A DNA stretch of 64,000 bases from Eutreptiella sp. 'Long Island Sound 2002' (taxonomy: Eukaryota > Euglenozoa > Euglenophyceae > Eutreptiales > Eutreptiaceae): contig OZ038392.1 in the NCBI GenBank assembly GCA_964036045.1, forward strand, positions 25,424,663 through 25,488,662, given 5' to 3'. The notes under the pieces were generated by a model. The model was not told the DNA's origin. It saw only the letters and a list, made by a program, of their open reading frames with translations, and made no database searches. The position numbers and the translations under genes are program-made. Shown here piece by piece: positions 40,375 to 51,602 of the stretch; positions within the stretch are counted from its first letter, which is position 1; every line of letters begins with the position of its first letter.

Positions 40375-43219
40375 TGACGCGTTCCCGTGGGGGGCCGGCC
40401 ACGGGACGCTGCGGTGACACGCACAGGTGAGCAGGCAGGCAAAGCACTACGCTCACAAGGGCATCAATACGCTCGTGTCATGTGACAAAGCGTTTCAGGA
40501 TCCTTGCCACTCTGCAACAAGGGAACGAAAGTATGTACAGCAACACATCAGGATATGTACACATGGGGTTAAGACTGGACTGGGGTAAGGGCATTACAGG
40601 ACAATAGACACTCTATCCCAACTCGTATCCCAATCCCAGGTCCGACCCTCTCAGTGGCTGGTGGGGGCGGGGGCACAAACACAACCCATGCCCTGCTCAG
40701 TCCGGACCCTGAAACCCTGCCAATAGGAGAGGTGTCCCGCCCAGCCACAGGCGAGTTCCTGGGAACCAAGAGGCTCCAAGGCCAACTGACAGTGGCTTCC
40801 CGTGCTCCCTTAACAACAGGTCCCAACTCCGCCCTGGGACAGAGATATGGCCCCGCCATTATCCCTCAGGAGTTGGTAGCTGAAAATGGGCTGTTTCAGC
40901 CCAAACTGATATTAGCATGAAAAACTCCAAAATTGACCCCTCGTCCGGACCCGCCAGAGGTAGGGACGAGGCATCTGACCCTTTGTCCTTCGCATACTAA
41001 CTCCTTGGACCCCTCACCCAACCTGGTTCCCTCTGAGGTCCCGGCATCAGGGCACCACGGGTTTGTCACGTGGGGTCATGATTGCCAAAATGGCAAAATC
41101 GGCCGTCTCGGGCGACCGTCCAGGGTAGGAGATCTTGGCGATATTGACGCGCCAAGCCTTGATTCACAACCCTTGATATCCCCTTTGGTCCCATGCCCTG
41201 GGTTATCGCTTGCTGTCACGCCGGCTGCTTACTGTTCACCGAGGGGATGACCACACGGACGGGGCAGAAAGCAACATGCGGTGCAAAGGTGGGGATCGTG
41301 GATCGCACCAAAAGTTGAATGGCTCCGGATGAGCCGGAGGAGCAAATACGAAACTCAAGGGCTTTCAACCCTTGGTCATATGCTACAATATGCGCTCTTG
41401 TTCCTGGCTAGATCCCGTGCCCCATGGAGATATGGTAATTCCAATATGGCATACAATGGCAAAAACAGCGAAATTTGGCCAAAACGGCCCGCACTCATGA
41501 TTCCATATCTCCATGGCCACGGCGAGGATCCTTTCAACCAAAGATGCGATAGACACATCGGACTTAGGTCCCAATATATGCCACTTGCCATCCCTCATGG
41601 TCGCCTCCAGCTATTTTTCCCATTGGAGGGAAAGTGACACACGTATGGGGTAGAATGGCAACATACCCCAAATTGGGTGACTCACAACTCTCCCATCAAG
41701 AGGATAGGTCACATGGGGAAACACCCCATTCGATGTGGGCTTATGTGCCCTCTCCGAATTGCCCTTACCCTTGGTCAAGTGGCGCACGCAACCTCGGGGG
41801 TGAAATCAGGGGGAGAAGGAGTTTGTGGCCATTTTGGGCAAAACGGCCAAAATTCACCCAAGAAGTGGTCCCTGCAAATATCGTATCTCCGTATCGCAAG
41901 AGAAAGGAGCCTCGGGCTTTTGCATGGATGCAAACCGAAGCTTTGCTTCCCTTTTGCAACAAGGGTTGAGGTTCAAAGCACAATGAAAGCATTTTCAACA
42001 CCTCAATCCTTGAAGCACACTATTTGTGGGAAAAAGTGCATATATCGGCTATATTGGCATGAACATATCCTTGGGACCTTGAGGAGCAAAAATATCAGTA
42101 AACACTTTTGGAGTAGGCCCATAGTAGGTGCTTTCAAACATGCACACTATGGTTAGATTGTCTCCGCCCACTCGTGTCATTAGTGCTTGCATATGAGCGC
42201 GTGTGCAAAGAGGCAATGTGGCACGCGTGCTCACAAGGCGACGTAATATAAAATAGAAGACAAGGTTGTAAAAATCAACCATGCCATCCACGATGTCCTT
42301 CGTGGTCTCTACTTTACATATTGCCTTGGTTCGAGGCTCAACTCCCCATAGGCTTCGAATACGAGCCTCGGGGGTTTGGCCATTTTGGCCTAATTTTCAA
42401 CCAAAACTTGCCCTCTTTTGCAAATAGCATTTTGGTACGCATTGAATTGCGTGGAGCGATCGTTGAGTGGGCTCGAAAAACGAAAATGGCCTCGGGCTTT
42501 TGGTCTTGTGAGCCTCGTGTTCGGTCATTAACGTTCATGCTCACAAGGTCACAAAGTTAGCGTTTGCGCACGCAAACGACTTGGGTTTGCGAGACCCATA
42601 GGCTGCCTAAAACACCGCCATTGCCCGCTTCCCTAAGCAAGATGATATGCCTGCGTGAAAGGGGCATGGATGAAAGACATAGGGGGGAGACGTAGGGTAC
42701 CGTGCGAACTCTTGGTCCTTGAGAAGCATGAGTTCGCACGATCGACGGAAAGCCTTGCGCGCTGATTTTCTCGAAAACGCAACGGCGAAAAATTCTGGTG
42801 AACACACCAGATGAAAGTACATTAAATATCCTCTAGATTCAGCACTTAAGTTCTCTTAGAACCTCACAGGTACTCGAGAAAAGTCAATCACAAAACTCGC
42901 CACGGAGAAGCGACGAAGGCGCGCGAACAGGCGACATCAGGCGGCGATTTCACGACAATTAGAAATCGCGGTAGAAATCGGGTATTTCACCGATTTCCGA
43001 CTGAAAATCGCCTAAGACAATAAAATTACGGTAATTCTACATCGATTTATTGGTTAGAAATCGGATTCCAGATTTCACGGGTTAGAGAACAGAGATAGCC
43101 GGTGTCAACGGCTTCCGCACGGGTGTGACGGCTCGCAGGCCTCTGGGCCATGGGCCATAACGGGTGTGACGGCTCACAGGCCTCCGGGCCATGGGCCATA
43201 GGTTCTGGGTACCGCTTCA
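40375..43219 (-). repeat. 5' LTR of element A (right copy)
   Basis: 2,845 bp, TGACGCG...CGCTTCA. It is complete relative to the left LTR, which has the 472-bp deletion. The two LTRs are otherwise very similar. Confidence 0.94.
40487..40497 (-). promoter_or_regulatory. Candidate self-primer / transcript 5' end of element A
   Basis: TGAAACGCTTT on the coding strand, 123 nt before the LTR end. If used as in Tf1, transcription would start at 40,497. A weak TATA-like ACATACTT lies about 33-41 nt upstream. The 11-mer is also present in the other LTR of A and in the left LTR of B. Confidence 0.65.
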
Positions 43220-43451
43220 ATAGGATGTGGGATAGATAAGGCAATCTTGGATGTTTAGTAGATATATTTTTACTGGATGATAGGGTGGATTTCTCATATG
43301 TGCATATCAGGTATTTCATTGGCTATGTGTACCATATCTGTTTGCAGGATACTATTCAGTCAACACTATCGTTATGTCTTCGGTGCCAAGCAATGTTGCT
43401 GCCCATGCCACTGCGACCTCTGCTCCTGACCACCCGGTCTGGTTCCAGTTG

Positions 43452-44044
43452 ACTTTTGGCGATTTTAGCCAACAGGCAGCAGTGGCGACAGTTCTCTCGC
43501 TTATAGAGTACGGGATATGAGGTTTGAGACATGAGTCATGAGTATCTGCACGATGTGAGATATGGTGCTATGGTGATATGGTCATATGGCCCGCGCTTCA
43601 AGCGCGGGCATTCGCAATAGGTACGGGATACCAGGTACGGGATATGCGGTATGATGTACACAGTGTGAGGTATGGGTGATGTGTTTGGAAATATGGATTA
43701 TGTGAATCGCGGTGTCCAATGTGGTGTCAGAGTAAAGTTTAGGAGGGGTAAATTTCACTCATAGAGTACGGGATATGATGTTTAAGACATGAGTCATGTG
43801 GCACGGGATATGAGGTACGGGACATGAGGTGTGTTGTATTGGGTATGCGAATTGCGGTGCAGTGTGAGATATGGTGCTATGGTGATATGGTGATATGGCC
43901 CGCGCTTCAAGCGCGGGCATTCGCACTAGGTACGGGACATGAGGTGTGTTGTATTGGGTATGAGAATTGCGGTGCGGTGTGAGATATGGTGCTATGGTGC
44001 TATGGTGATATGGCCCGCGCTTCAAGCGCGGGCATTTGCACTAG
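43452..44044 (+). repeat. Shortened Helitron-like units with three 3' termini
   Basis: Continuation of the unit split by element C, then short tandem copies. GC hairpins lie at 43,589-43,609, 43,898-43,918 and 44,013-44,033, followed by ATAG (43,617-43,620), CTAG (43,926-43,929) and CTAG (44,041-44,044). The last two are about 115 bp apart, so the terminal segment itself is tandemly repeated. Confidence 0.8.
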
Positions 44045-45129
44045 TTAATATATTCAATTGTGGTATGGACGTTGTCGTCGTTCGTCGTCGTCGTTCGTCA
44101 TACCCAAAAAATCCTCCCAATTGTGCACGCTGCTGCCGGCTTGTGCGCGTGCCCGTCAAATGGCATCTGGTCGATTTCGATTTCTGGCACGAGAAATGGA
44201 TCTGAAATCATGGAATCATGTGTTCTTAGAATCTGTATGTACTGTACAGCCGATTATGCGGGTATCTGCACGAATAATCCCGCCTGTTGACTTTTGGCGA
44301 TTTTAGCCAACAGGCAACAGTGGCAACAGTTCTGTCGGCTATAGAGTACGGGATATGAGGTTTGAGACATGAGTCATGAGGTACGGGATACCCGGTACGG
44401 GATATGCGGTTTGTTGTACACAGTGTGAGGTATGGGTGATGTGTTTGGAAATATGGATTATGGGAATCGCGGTGTCAAATGTGGTGTCAGAGTACAGTTT
44501 AGGAGGGGTATATTTCACTCATGGAGTACGGGATATGATGTTTGAGACATGAGTCATTAGAAGGGGTAAATTTCACTCGTAGAGTACAGTTCTCTCGCTT
44601 ATAGAGTACGGGATATGAGGTTTGAGACATGAGTCATGAGGTACGGGATACCCGGTACGGGATATGCGGTATGTTGTACACAGTGTGAGGTATGGGTGAT
44701 GTGTTTCGAAATATGGATTATGGGAATCGCGGTGTCAAATGTGGTGTCAGAGTACAGTTTAGGAGGGGTATATTTCACTCATAGAGTACGGGATATGATG
44801 TTTGAGACATGAGTCATGAGGTAGCAGATACGAGGTACGGGATATGCGGTATGTTGTACACAGTGTGAGGTAAGGGTGATGTGTTTGGAAATATGGATTA
44901 TGCGAATTGCGGTGTCAAATGTGGTGTCAGAGTACAGTTTAGGATGGGTAAATTTCACTCATAGAGTACGGGATATGATGTTTGAGACATGAGTCATGTG
45001 TCAGGGGATATGAGGTACGGGACATGAGGTGTGTTGTATTGGGTATGTGAAATGCGGTGCGGTGTGAGATATGGTGCTATGGTGATATGGTGATATGGCC
45101 CGCGCTTCAAGCGCGGGCATTCACATTAG
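44045..45129 (+). repeat. Complete Helitron-like tandem unit (1,085 bp)
   Basis: Contains the sequence found at 761-1,012, the empty site of element C (GTTG, 44,286-44,289), and 180-bp repeats starting at 44,370, 44,630 and 44,810 with the 80-bp partial at 44,550. The terminal hairpin is at 45,098-45,118 with TTAG at 45,126-45,129. It is the reference for reconstructing how element C inserted. No ORF of note. Confidence 0.85.
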
Positions 45130-45659
45130 TCTATACTCTTAAAATGACAGTGGTGGTCGCCTCCGGCGGGTCGCGCCGGACGGAACCGTTTTGTAACCGT
45201 CCGTAAAACCACTAGTTACGGGTATTTGTAAGAGCCGGCCTAACGCCATCGGCGGCTGGGCTCTCGGCAGGTCTTGCTGACAAATTTCGCATCACTGAGT
45301 GCGATCATGCAGGCGGCTGTCAATTTGGAGGTGATCAACCAGGCAGCTGTTGCATGGTGGAGGTATGGTGCACTTCTCATGGGTGTTGCTAGGTGCTTAG
45401 GTGATCACAGAGGCTGCTCGGGGATGGAGGTGTGGAGCACTTCTTGCGGGTGCTGCCGGCTGCTCAGGTATGCACTTCTCCCAGGGCCTGCGGTGCATGA
45501 TTGAGGTGTGGCGCACTTCTTGCGGGCGTTGTAGGCCGTCGGGGCATGCACTTCTCCTAGGGCTTGCGGTGCATGATTGAGGGCTGGCCCCTTGCAGGTG
45601 TTGCTGGCTGCCCAGGTATGCATTTCTCCTAGGGCTTAGGGTTAAGCCACTGCTTGCGT

Positions 45660-45832
45660 CTGACCCTACTCAGGTGGGGGACCTCCGTGGTTGGGCCACT
45701 GCCTGACCTTGACCCTACTTGCGTGGGAGACCCCCGAGGTTGGTCCACTACCTGTCCCTGACCCTAATCGGGTAGGTGACCCCCGAGGTTGGGCCACTAC
45801 CTGTCCGTGAACCTACTAGGCTGGGTGACCCG
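45660..45832 (+). repeat. About 58-bp tandem repeat in Helitron 1
   Basis: Three units of the type GACCCCCGAGGTTGGGCCAC ... CCTGACCCTA with spacer variation. A looser repeat built on GGTGCATGATTGAGG lies just upstream (45,480-45,640). Confidence 0.8.
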
Positions 45833-45904
45833 CTGTCATGCTCTGCTGTACTATTTTTCGACCAACCACATTCCAGATGAGGCCTACGCCTTTCCAGACA
45901 GCGC

Positions 45905-45995
45905 TCAAGGCCTTCAAGACCAAGCCCAAGGCCTTCAAGACCAAGCCCAAGGCCTTCAAAACCGGGTCCAAGGTGTTCCTGACCGAGCCCAAGGC
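45905..45995 (+). repeat. 21-bp tandem repeat in Helitron 1
   Basis: AAGGCCTTCAAGACCAAGCCC repeated three to four times with decay. One frame would read KAFKTKP units; I do not consider it a proven gene. Confidence 0.8.
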
Positions 45996-46029
45996 GTTGC
46001 CGGCCAAGTCCAAGGACCAGCTAAGGCAT

Positions 46030-46735
46030 TGGAGGTACATGCATCGCAGGTACACGGATCTGAGGCACTTGTATTGGAGGTACACCCATCGGAGGTACAC
46101 CCATCCGAGCTTTACTTACCAAAAGTACACGGATCGGAGGTGTACAAATCAGAGTTACTTTCATCGGAGGTGCTCCGACCGCAAGTACACCCATCGGAGG
46201 TACATAGATGAGAGGTACTCACAATCTAGGGCCACCCATCGGAAGTGCACCCATCGCAGGTACACGCATCGAATGTACACCCATCGGAGGTAGACCCATC
46301 GGCGGTAGACCCATCCTTGATACACTTATGGGGGCTACTGCCATCAGAGGTGCACGGATGGTGGGTACACCCATCGGAGATCCACCTGTCGGAAGTAAGT
46401 CCACCCATCGGAGGTACTGCCGTCGAACGCACAACCGTCGATGGTACACGCAGCGGAGGTGCACCCATGGAATGTACACAGATCAAATGTACTCCCATCG
46501 GAGGCACACCCATTCGAGGTACACCCATCGGGGGTACGTACACCCATCAAAGGTACACCCATCGGATGTACTCACATCGTAGGTACGTCCATGAAAGGTA
46601 CACTGGGGGTGCTTCGGAGGTACACTCATCAAGGTCCACCATCGTCGGTGGTACAACCATTGGACATATACTCATCGAAGGTACACAAATCGGAGACACA
46701 CCCATCGGGGGTATACGGAGCGAGGCAACATGGGC
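46030..46735 (+). repeat. 15-bp minisatellite in Helitron 1
   Basis: About 45 degenerate copies of GGAGGTACACCCATC. Because 15 is a multiple of three, several frames stay open on both strands and yield pentapeptide repeats (RRYTH, EVHPS, GGTPI). This explains the many overlapping ORFs without requiring a protein. Confidence 0.88.
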
Positions 46736-47245
46736 CGTGTGACCGGTGTCCGAAATATTGGCGGTCTAAGCCTTGTGCGCGATGTGGGTAGTCTGTGCGG
46801 TGTAGACGATGTGCGGAAACGGGGACGTTGTGGTGAGCGTTGTGAGCACTGCGAGCGGCGTGCACAATGTGGGCTCTGTAGGCCAGGCGTGCAAAATGTC
46901 GACGGTATGGTCGGTGCGGGCGGTGTGTGCAATGTGGTCTGTATGAATCATGTCTCTAATGTCGGCTATGTACCATCTCTGAGCGGTGTAAGTAGTGTGC
47001 GCAATGTGCACGGTGTGGATAGTTTGAGGGCAATGTGGGCTGTTTGAGCGGTGTGCACAATGTGGGCAGTGTGAGCCACATATGCAATGTGGGCAGCGCA
47101 GGCAGTGTAAGTGATGTATGCACTGCGGGCAATGTGGGCTGTGCGGGCAGTGTGATTGGTGTGTCCATTGAGCACGATGCGGACAATGTAGGCAGTGTGG
47201 GCGGTGTGCGCAATGTTGGTAGTACGTGTCGTGTAGACTGTTTGG
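46736..47245 (+). repeat. Degenerate GTGTGGGCAATGTG-type minisatellite in Helitron 1
   Basis: Short units (about 9-18 bp) based on GGCAGTGTG and GCAATGTGG through the whole block. A long - strand ORF here is only repeat-encoded His/Thr/Pro/Cys sequence. Confidence 0.8.
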
Positions 47246-47544
47246 CTTGGTTGTTAAAAGCCAACCACGACTTGTGGCTCCTTGGAGTTGCGATAAGCTA
47301 GCACAGGGTTGAGAGAGGGTTGGGAGATGATGGGAAGAACGTGGGAGAGGGTTGGCACAGAGTGGGAGAGGGGTGGAATAGGGTTGGAGGAGGGTAAGGA
47401 GAAGATTGCAGAAAGCACAAGCAAGCCCATCATCAATCAATGGTGTTTTCCTACACCACCCATGGCCATGCAGCACGGCTTAGGGTACATTTCAATTTGT
47501 GCATTGTATTTGGTATAAGCAGGGCAGGTATCAGGTATTAGCAG

Positions 47545-47700
47545 GGCGGGTATGTACCGAAAGAAAAGGGACACCGAGAATGCGTATCCATCCAGCTGTG
47601 GATACCGGTATGTACCGAGATAAAATAGACACTCAGAAAGTGTATCCATCCAGCTATGGATGAATGTATGTTCCGAGATAAAACAGACACTCAAAAGGCG
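47545..47700 (+). repeat. About 60-bp tandem repeat in Helitron 1
   Basis: Two and a half copies of a unit including GTATCCATCCAGCTATGGAT and CCGAGATAAAACAGACACTC. Confidence 0.8.
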
Positions 47701-48352
47701 TAGTAGGTTGAGGTATTACAAGTCAACATACATGACATTGCAGTACGCATAGGCATTGTGTGCATTGCAGGTGAAAAACCCACCCCGTCTATGCCAGTCT
47801 ACATTTTCTGCGGATAACAGTTGCCTCAACTTTTGCTGCGCGTAGCGCGGGCAAGGAGTCTAGTTTCTATTATTTTCAGACTGGTCGTGTAAAGGCGCGG
47901 GCCCGGCGGCAGCGCGCGTGTGCGCATCGCAGAAAAAATTTATGCTACAAGGGCGTATTTTTTCTTTCGATTGCACAGATGAATGCGCATTTTTGGGGCA
48001 CATCGAGCGGTGTGCAGTACAGTTGCATTTTCGCCGATTTTGGCTTTCCAGTTGGCGACGCGGGCGCTAACCGCTTGTAACTACTGCCAGAACCACCTGT
48101 TAACGCTATCTGTGGATGTTCAGCGCCGGCGCCACACGACACGTGTGTGTGTCAGTCAATTTCTGCAAATCCCCTGAAGTTTCCTCCATGTACCAGTATT
48201 GGCTTGGAGCGAACTTCCTGCCGGCATTGCATCACTGGTGCAATACCCCCCTGTCCCGTGCACCCATTGCTCTTTGTAGGTACTCATTGTGCAACTAGCT
48301 TCGACCCCTTTAGATGTAGCCCCTACAGCGAGATGGATGCATTCACCCACCC

Positions 48353-48832
48353 ATGGGAATGGAGGCCAAAGGAGTTCTGTGGCATCCCATGCGGTTGCCA
48401 TCAGACATCTCTAGGCCAACTCAGTCGCCGTCCCCGGCACCTCAGTCCCCATCTCCGCCCTCCCTGGCACCTCAGTTGCCATCGTCGGCATCAAGGGCAC
48501 CTCTTCGGGCCGTTGCAGCACTTCCCACCAACCCCAAGACCTTCGATCGCGAAAAGTTGGCCAAGGCTCGTGCATGCCGCGAAGCTCTTCGTGGGGCCCA
48601 AGCCCAAGCCCAAGCCCGAGACCCCCCTCCCCCGCGACTCCTAACAAAGGCTGAGCCTCGAGGACCACGACCCTTAACCGCAAAGCAGAGGGTTCAGAAG
48701 CTCCTCAAGGCGCGCAAGACCCCAGAAGTAAGGAAGGCTAACCCACCTTTAACAAAAAAAAACAAAAAAAACAAGAGGTTGGACCTCACATTGCTCTATG
48801 TTCTGAAAATACCAGGGCCAAACTGGCCGTAG
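48353..48832 (+). CDS. Hypothetical Pro/Ala/Lys-rich ORF in Helitron 2
   Basis: 159 codons from an ATG (MGMEAKGV), with Ser/Pro repeats (SPSPAPQSPSPPSLAPQ), then an Ala/Arg/Lys-rich half (TFDREKLAKARACREAL ... KQRVQKLLKARK) and a Lys/Asn tail. An overlapping frame (48,147-48,644) is also open. It is not recognised. It may be a captured gene fragment, since Helitrons often carry them, or chance. No splice evidence could be judged. Confidence 0.25.
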   Translation: MGMEAKGVLWHPMRLPSDISRPTQSPSPAPQSPSPPSLAPQLPSSASRAPLRAVAALPTNPKTFDREKLAKARACREALRGAQAQAQARDPPPPRLLTKAEPRGPRPLTAKQRVQKLLKARKTPEVRKANPPLTKKNKKNKRLDLTLLYVLKIPGPNWP

Positions 48833-48889
48833 CCGTGCGCGGCTTTGTTCAGAAAGTGGCACATGTAGCCATGAGTCAGGGCAGCTGTG

Positions 48890-49735
48890 AGTGTAAAAGT
48901 ATTTCTACATCAAAGACATTTGACTAACTTCCTTGCATCATTGGTGCGGCACACCCGTGTTGCACACAACATGTGATATTGACCACATCAACCTAAAGCA
49001 CAAATGCAAAGTTGGGAACCCAAGCCTTAAAGCGAGCATGTAAAAGCTATCATGTATCATTTAAATTTTAGTAAAGCGTATGCGGTAACTGTATCCGTAA
49101 AAGTAATTGTATTTGCAACCACTATTGCAAAATGTAGCCATGGGTGAGTGTAGCCATGAAGGTAAAATGTGGCACCGAGCGTGGCCATGAGTGTAAAATG
49201 TAGCCATGAGTGTAGCCGTTGGTGTGAAATGTAGCCCTACGTGTAGCCCTACGTGTAAATGCTTTCCTGTAAAAGGTATCATGTAAAGGGTATGCTGTAA
49301 AAGTAATTGTTAAAGTAACTGTACCTACCACCATGAGTGCAAAATGTACCCATGGGTGAGTGTAGCCATAAGTGTAATATGTAGCACTCAGTGTAGCCAT
49401 GAGCGTAAAATGTAACCATGACCTAAGGCATAAGTGGGCGTAGGCATGTAGCCCGCGTCGCCAATTGGACAGCAAAAACGGGCGAAAATGCAACCGCATG
49501 TAGCCGTACGTGTAACCAGGTGTAAAAAAGGCGCCATGAGCGTAAAATGTAGCGGTGGGTGTAGCCATGACTTTTGAATGTAACCTTGAGAGTAGCGGTG
49601 CGCATAAAATGTAGCCCGGAGTGTGGCCATGAGAGCAAAAGGTAGCTATGAGTATAGCCGTGAGTGCAAAATGTTGCCATCAGTGTACAATTAGTGTAGA
49701 ATTTAAATTCAAATCTAAATGTAGCCATGAACTTA
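48890..49735 (+). repeat. GTAGCCATGAGTGTAAAAT minisatellite in Helitron 2
   Basis: Degenerate units of about 18-24 bp over more than 800 bp. ORFs on the - strand here are repeat-derived. Confidence 0.8.
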
Positions 49736-49822
49736 AATGCTGAAGCCAACAACATCTATCAGAAAAAATTGGATGCTAGCACCAAATTTTCTACCCGCGC
49801 ATTTGCGCGGGCTGAAGGCTAG

Positions 49823-51602
49823 TATCGCTTAGGACTCCGAGTGGGACTAAAGGATCTGCACACATTCCGCACGCGCATCCACAGTCAAATTTTGACGGAA
49901 CTGAACAAGTAAAGGTACGGGGCAGCAGAATTTAGAAAATCTACATCACATTACTTTTATCACTATCTGTTGAATACCATTGCCAATTTATCTACAAACA
50001 CTCAGAGCCATTGTATGATAGCCTATAACACCGGCCACCATCCACACTACATCACCGAGTAACAAAGGTTTCAGAAATATAAGCATCTATGCCCAAATAG
50101 TCAAGATATCTTGATGGTATTCAACAGCGCTTCTTCATCATACCGGCTACTATGTCTAGCCAACAATCAAACCTGGAGTAACCATTCAGAGTCTCAAGGG
50201 AAATGTCTGCACCTACAGATCTCTCATTTGCCAATCCAAGATGTTCGACTAATAGTGGCATCCTAGTAGTGGCATCCAATTTGTGCTGCCTACAACATAG
50301 GCTGCTTCAATGTCGATTACAAAATACCAATGGCCGCATCAAGTCTTTGAAGAACACTACCGACCATCGAAAGATGACCAAAGGTTCTTTAAGGAACACC
50401 CACAACTGTAGTGTGGGACATTAAACACTATCATCCAAACCCGAACTAACAAATGCTAGCGCAAACTTATGCTCTACATAACCTTCCCCATACCTCTATG
50501 CACGCCGATCACCTTTATATACCCAGCTCTGCTTAATTGTACACAAAACTAGTTCAGAGCTGAATTATGCAAATTAGTAGAGTGCACATGCCATTTTGTG
50601 AGAACAGAATGATTCAACAGCAATGCTATACCTACTCTCCAAGATGTTCGGCTAATAGTGGCATCCTAATAGTGGCATCCAATTTGTGCTGCCTACAACA
50701 TAGGCTGCTTTAATGTCGGTTACAAAATACCAATGGCCGCATCAAATCTTTAAAAAAAAACTAGCGACCATCGAAAGATTACCAAAGGTTCTTGAACGAA
50801 CACAAACAACTGTAGTGTGGGACCCCAAACGCTACCATCCAAATTTGAAGTAACAAATGCTAGCGCAAACTTATGCTCTACATAACCTTCCCCATACCCC
50901 ATGCAGACCACCTTTAGATACCCAGCACTGGTTAATTGTGGACCACATTAGTTCAGAGCTAATTTATGCAAATTAGTAGAGTGCACATGCCATTTTGTGA
51001 GAACAGAATGATTCAACAGCAATGCTATACCTACTCTCCAAAGAATACAAACAATCATATTGTGAGACAATAAACACTGCCATCCATCGATAAACTAAAT
51101 GTGAACTAAGAAATGCTAGCACGAACGTGGGTCAGTCGTAACCATCCACCTAACTCTATGCAGGTAGACCACGTTTATATAACTCACTCTAGTCTGGGCA
51201 CGTTCAGGGCAACATTAAGCACATCGGCTTCCATTGTATGACTCAAGTGTATACTGCAACTGGTTGTTCAAAAGCACTTTGAACCCCGGTTTGTTTTGTT
51301 TTTCGACTACTGTGTGACAACCATGGTCACTTGTTCACCACCTTATCCATTACGTTCTTCAATATTTGTGCATGAGTTTCGCCCACACCAAGATATCGCT
51401 ATACACCTACACACCATTTTTATTCTTTCTACAATTCCAGACCGCATGTGCACATCATGATGCCATCATGCATTGCACCAAACAAAAATATTGGAGTTCA
51501 GCCATCTGATTGTATCATACTGCAGTGTGTCCATTCACAATTTGACGTAGTCACATTGCATCACAATATTCCATGCCTCAACTGTTTACATTGATTTTAT
51601 AA
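49823..51602. other. AT-richer region without recognised genes
   Basis: Mostly unique sequence of lower GC than the retroelements. It contains the 0.4-kb tandem duplication listed separately and ends at ATAA (51,599-51,602), the left duplication of element F. Short ORFs have no features I can support. Confidence 0.6.
50236..51037. repeat. Tandem duplication of about 400 bp
   Basis: Two copies starting CCAAGATGTTCG at 50,236 and 50,639, diverged by substitutions and small indels. A partial resemblance continues after 51,038. Confidence 0.88.

Larger units (their letters stand above)
26771..43219 (-). mobile_element. Element A: near full-length chromovirus nested in the 3' LTR of C
   Basis: 16.4-kb Ty3/gypsy chromovirus with gag-pol on the - strand, flanked by the 4-bp duplication ATAG (26,767-26,770 and 43,220-43,223). 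The empty site is at 1,128-1,131. LTRs are very long (2.85 kb). The order on the coding strand is LTR, self-complementary PBS, GC-rich leader, gag, zinc-knuckle frame, UAG, pol, 1.5-kb 3' UTR, polypurine tract, LTR. An RT catalytic change and a Gag frame break suggest that this copy is not autonomous. Confidence 0.94.
1013..43447 (+). mobile_element. Element C: Ty3/gypsy LTR retrotransposon with three nested insertions
   Basis: The outermost retrotransposon. Its LTRs begin TGAAGCAGG and end GGTTTCA or GGTTCCA. The insertion is flanked by a 4-bp duplication GTTG (1,009-1,012 and 43,448-43,451), and an empty site exists at 44,286-44,289. The PBS is at 9,883 and the polypurine tract at 26,641-26,651. 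Removing B (in the 5' LTR), A (in the 3' LTR) and the foldback element (in pol) leaves 344- and 343-bp LTRs around about 12.4 kb of internal sequence encoding Gag and Pol on the + strand. Gag has two frame breaks and pol is physically split, so this copy is inactive as it stands. Confidence 0.92.
26652..43447 (+). repeat. 3' LTR of element C, interrupted by element A
   Basis: The LTR pieces are 26,652-26,770 and 43,224-43,447, 343 bp after removal of element A and one ATAG copy. The uninterrupted order is preserved at 1,013-1,317. It ends GGTTCCA and is followed by the right GTTG duplication of C. Confidence 0.92.
45130..47863 (+). mobile_element. Non-autonomous Helitron 1
   Basis: The 5' end TCTATACTCTTAAAATG is a close match to plant-type Helitron starts. 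A subterminal hairpin TCCGGCG/CGCCGGA lies at 45,162-45,180. An imperfect GC hairpin (about 47,833-47,854), then CTAG at 47,860-47,863 and T, fits a 3' end. It abuts the preceding unit without a host A, so it is a head-to-tail junction. It contains no Rep/helicase gene and is largely minisatellites. The alternative is a single element extending to 49,822. Confidence 0.7.
47866..49822 (+). mobile_element. Non-autonomous Helitron 2
   Basis: Starts TCTATTATTTTCAGACTGG two bases after the CTAG of Helitron 1. Ends with a perfect hairpin CCCGCGCA/TGCGCGGG (49,794-49,811), CTGAAGG, CTAG (49,819-49,822) and T, a textbook Helitron 3' end. No Rep/helicase ORF. The 5' end is less certain than the 3' end. 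Confidence 0.75.

Noticed and set aside
45789-46742. Pentapeptide-repeat proteins (RRYTH, EVHPS, GGTPI)
   Set aside because: All are translations of the same 15-bp minisatellite in different frames; openness follows from the repeat length.
46766-47476. 236-codon - strand ORF rich in His, Thr and Cys
   Set aside because: Repeat-encoded across a minisatellite, with an unrelated start region. No domain and no conserved copy.
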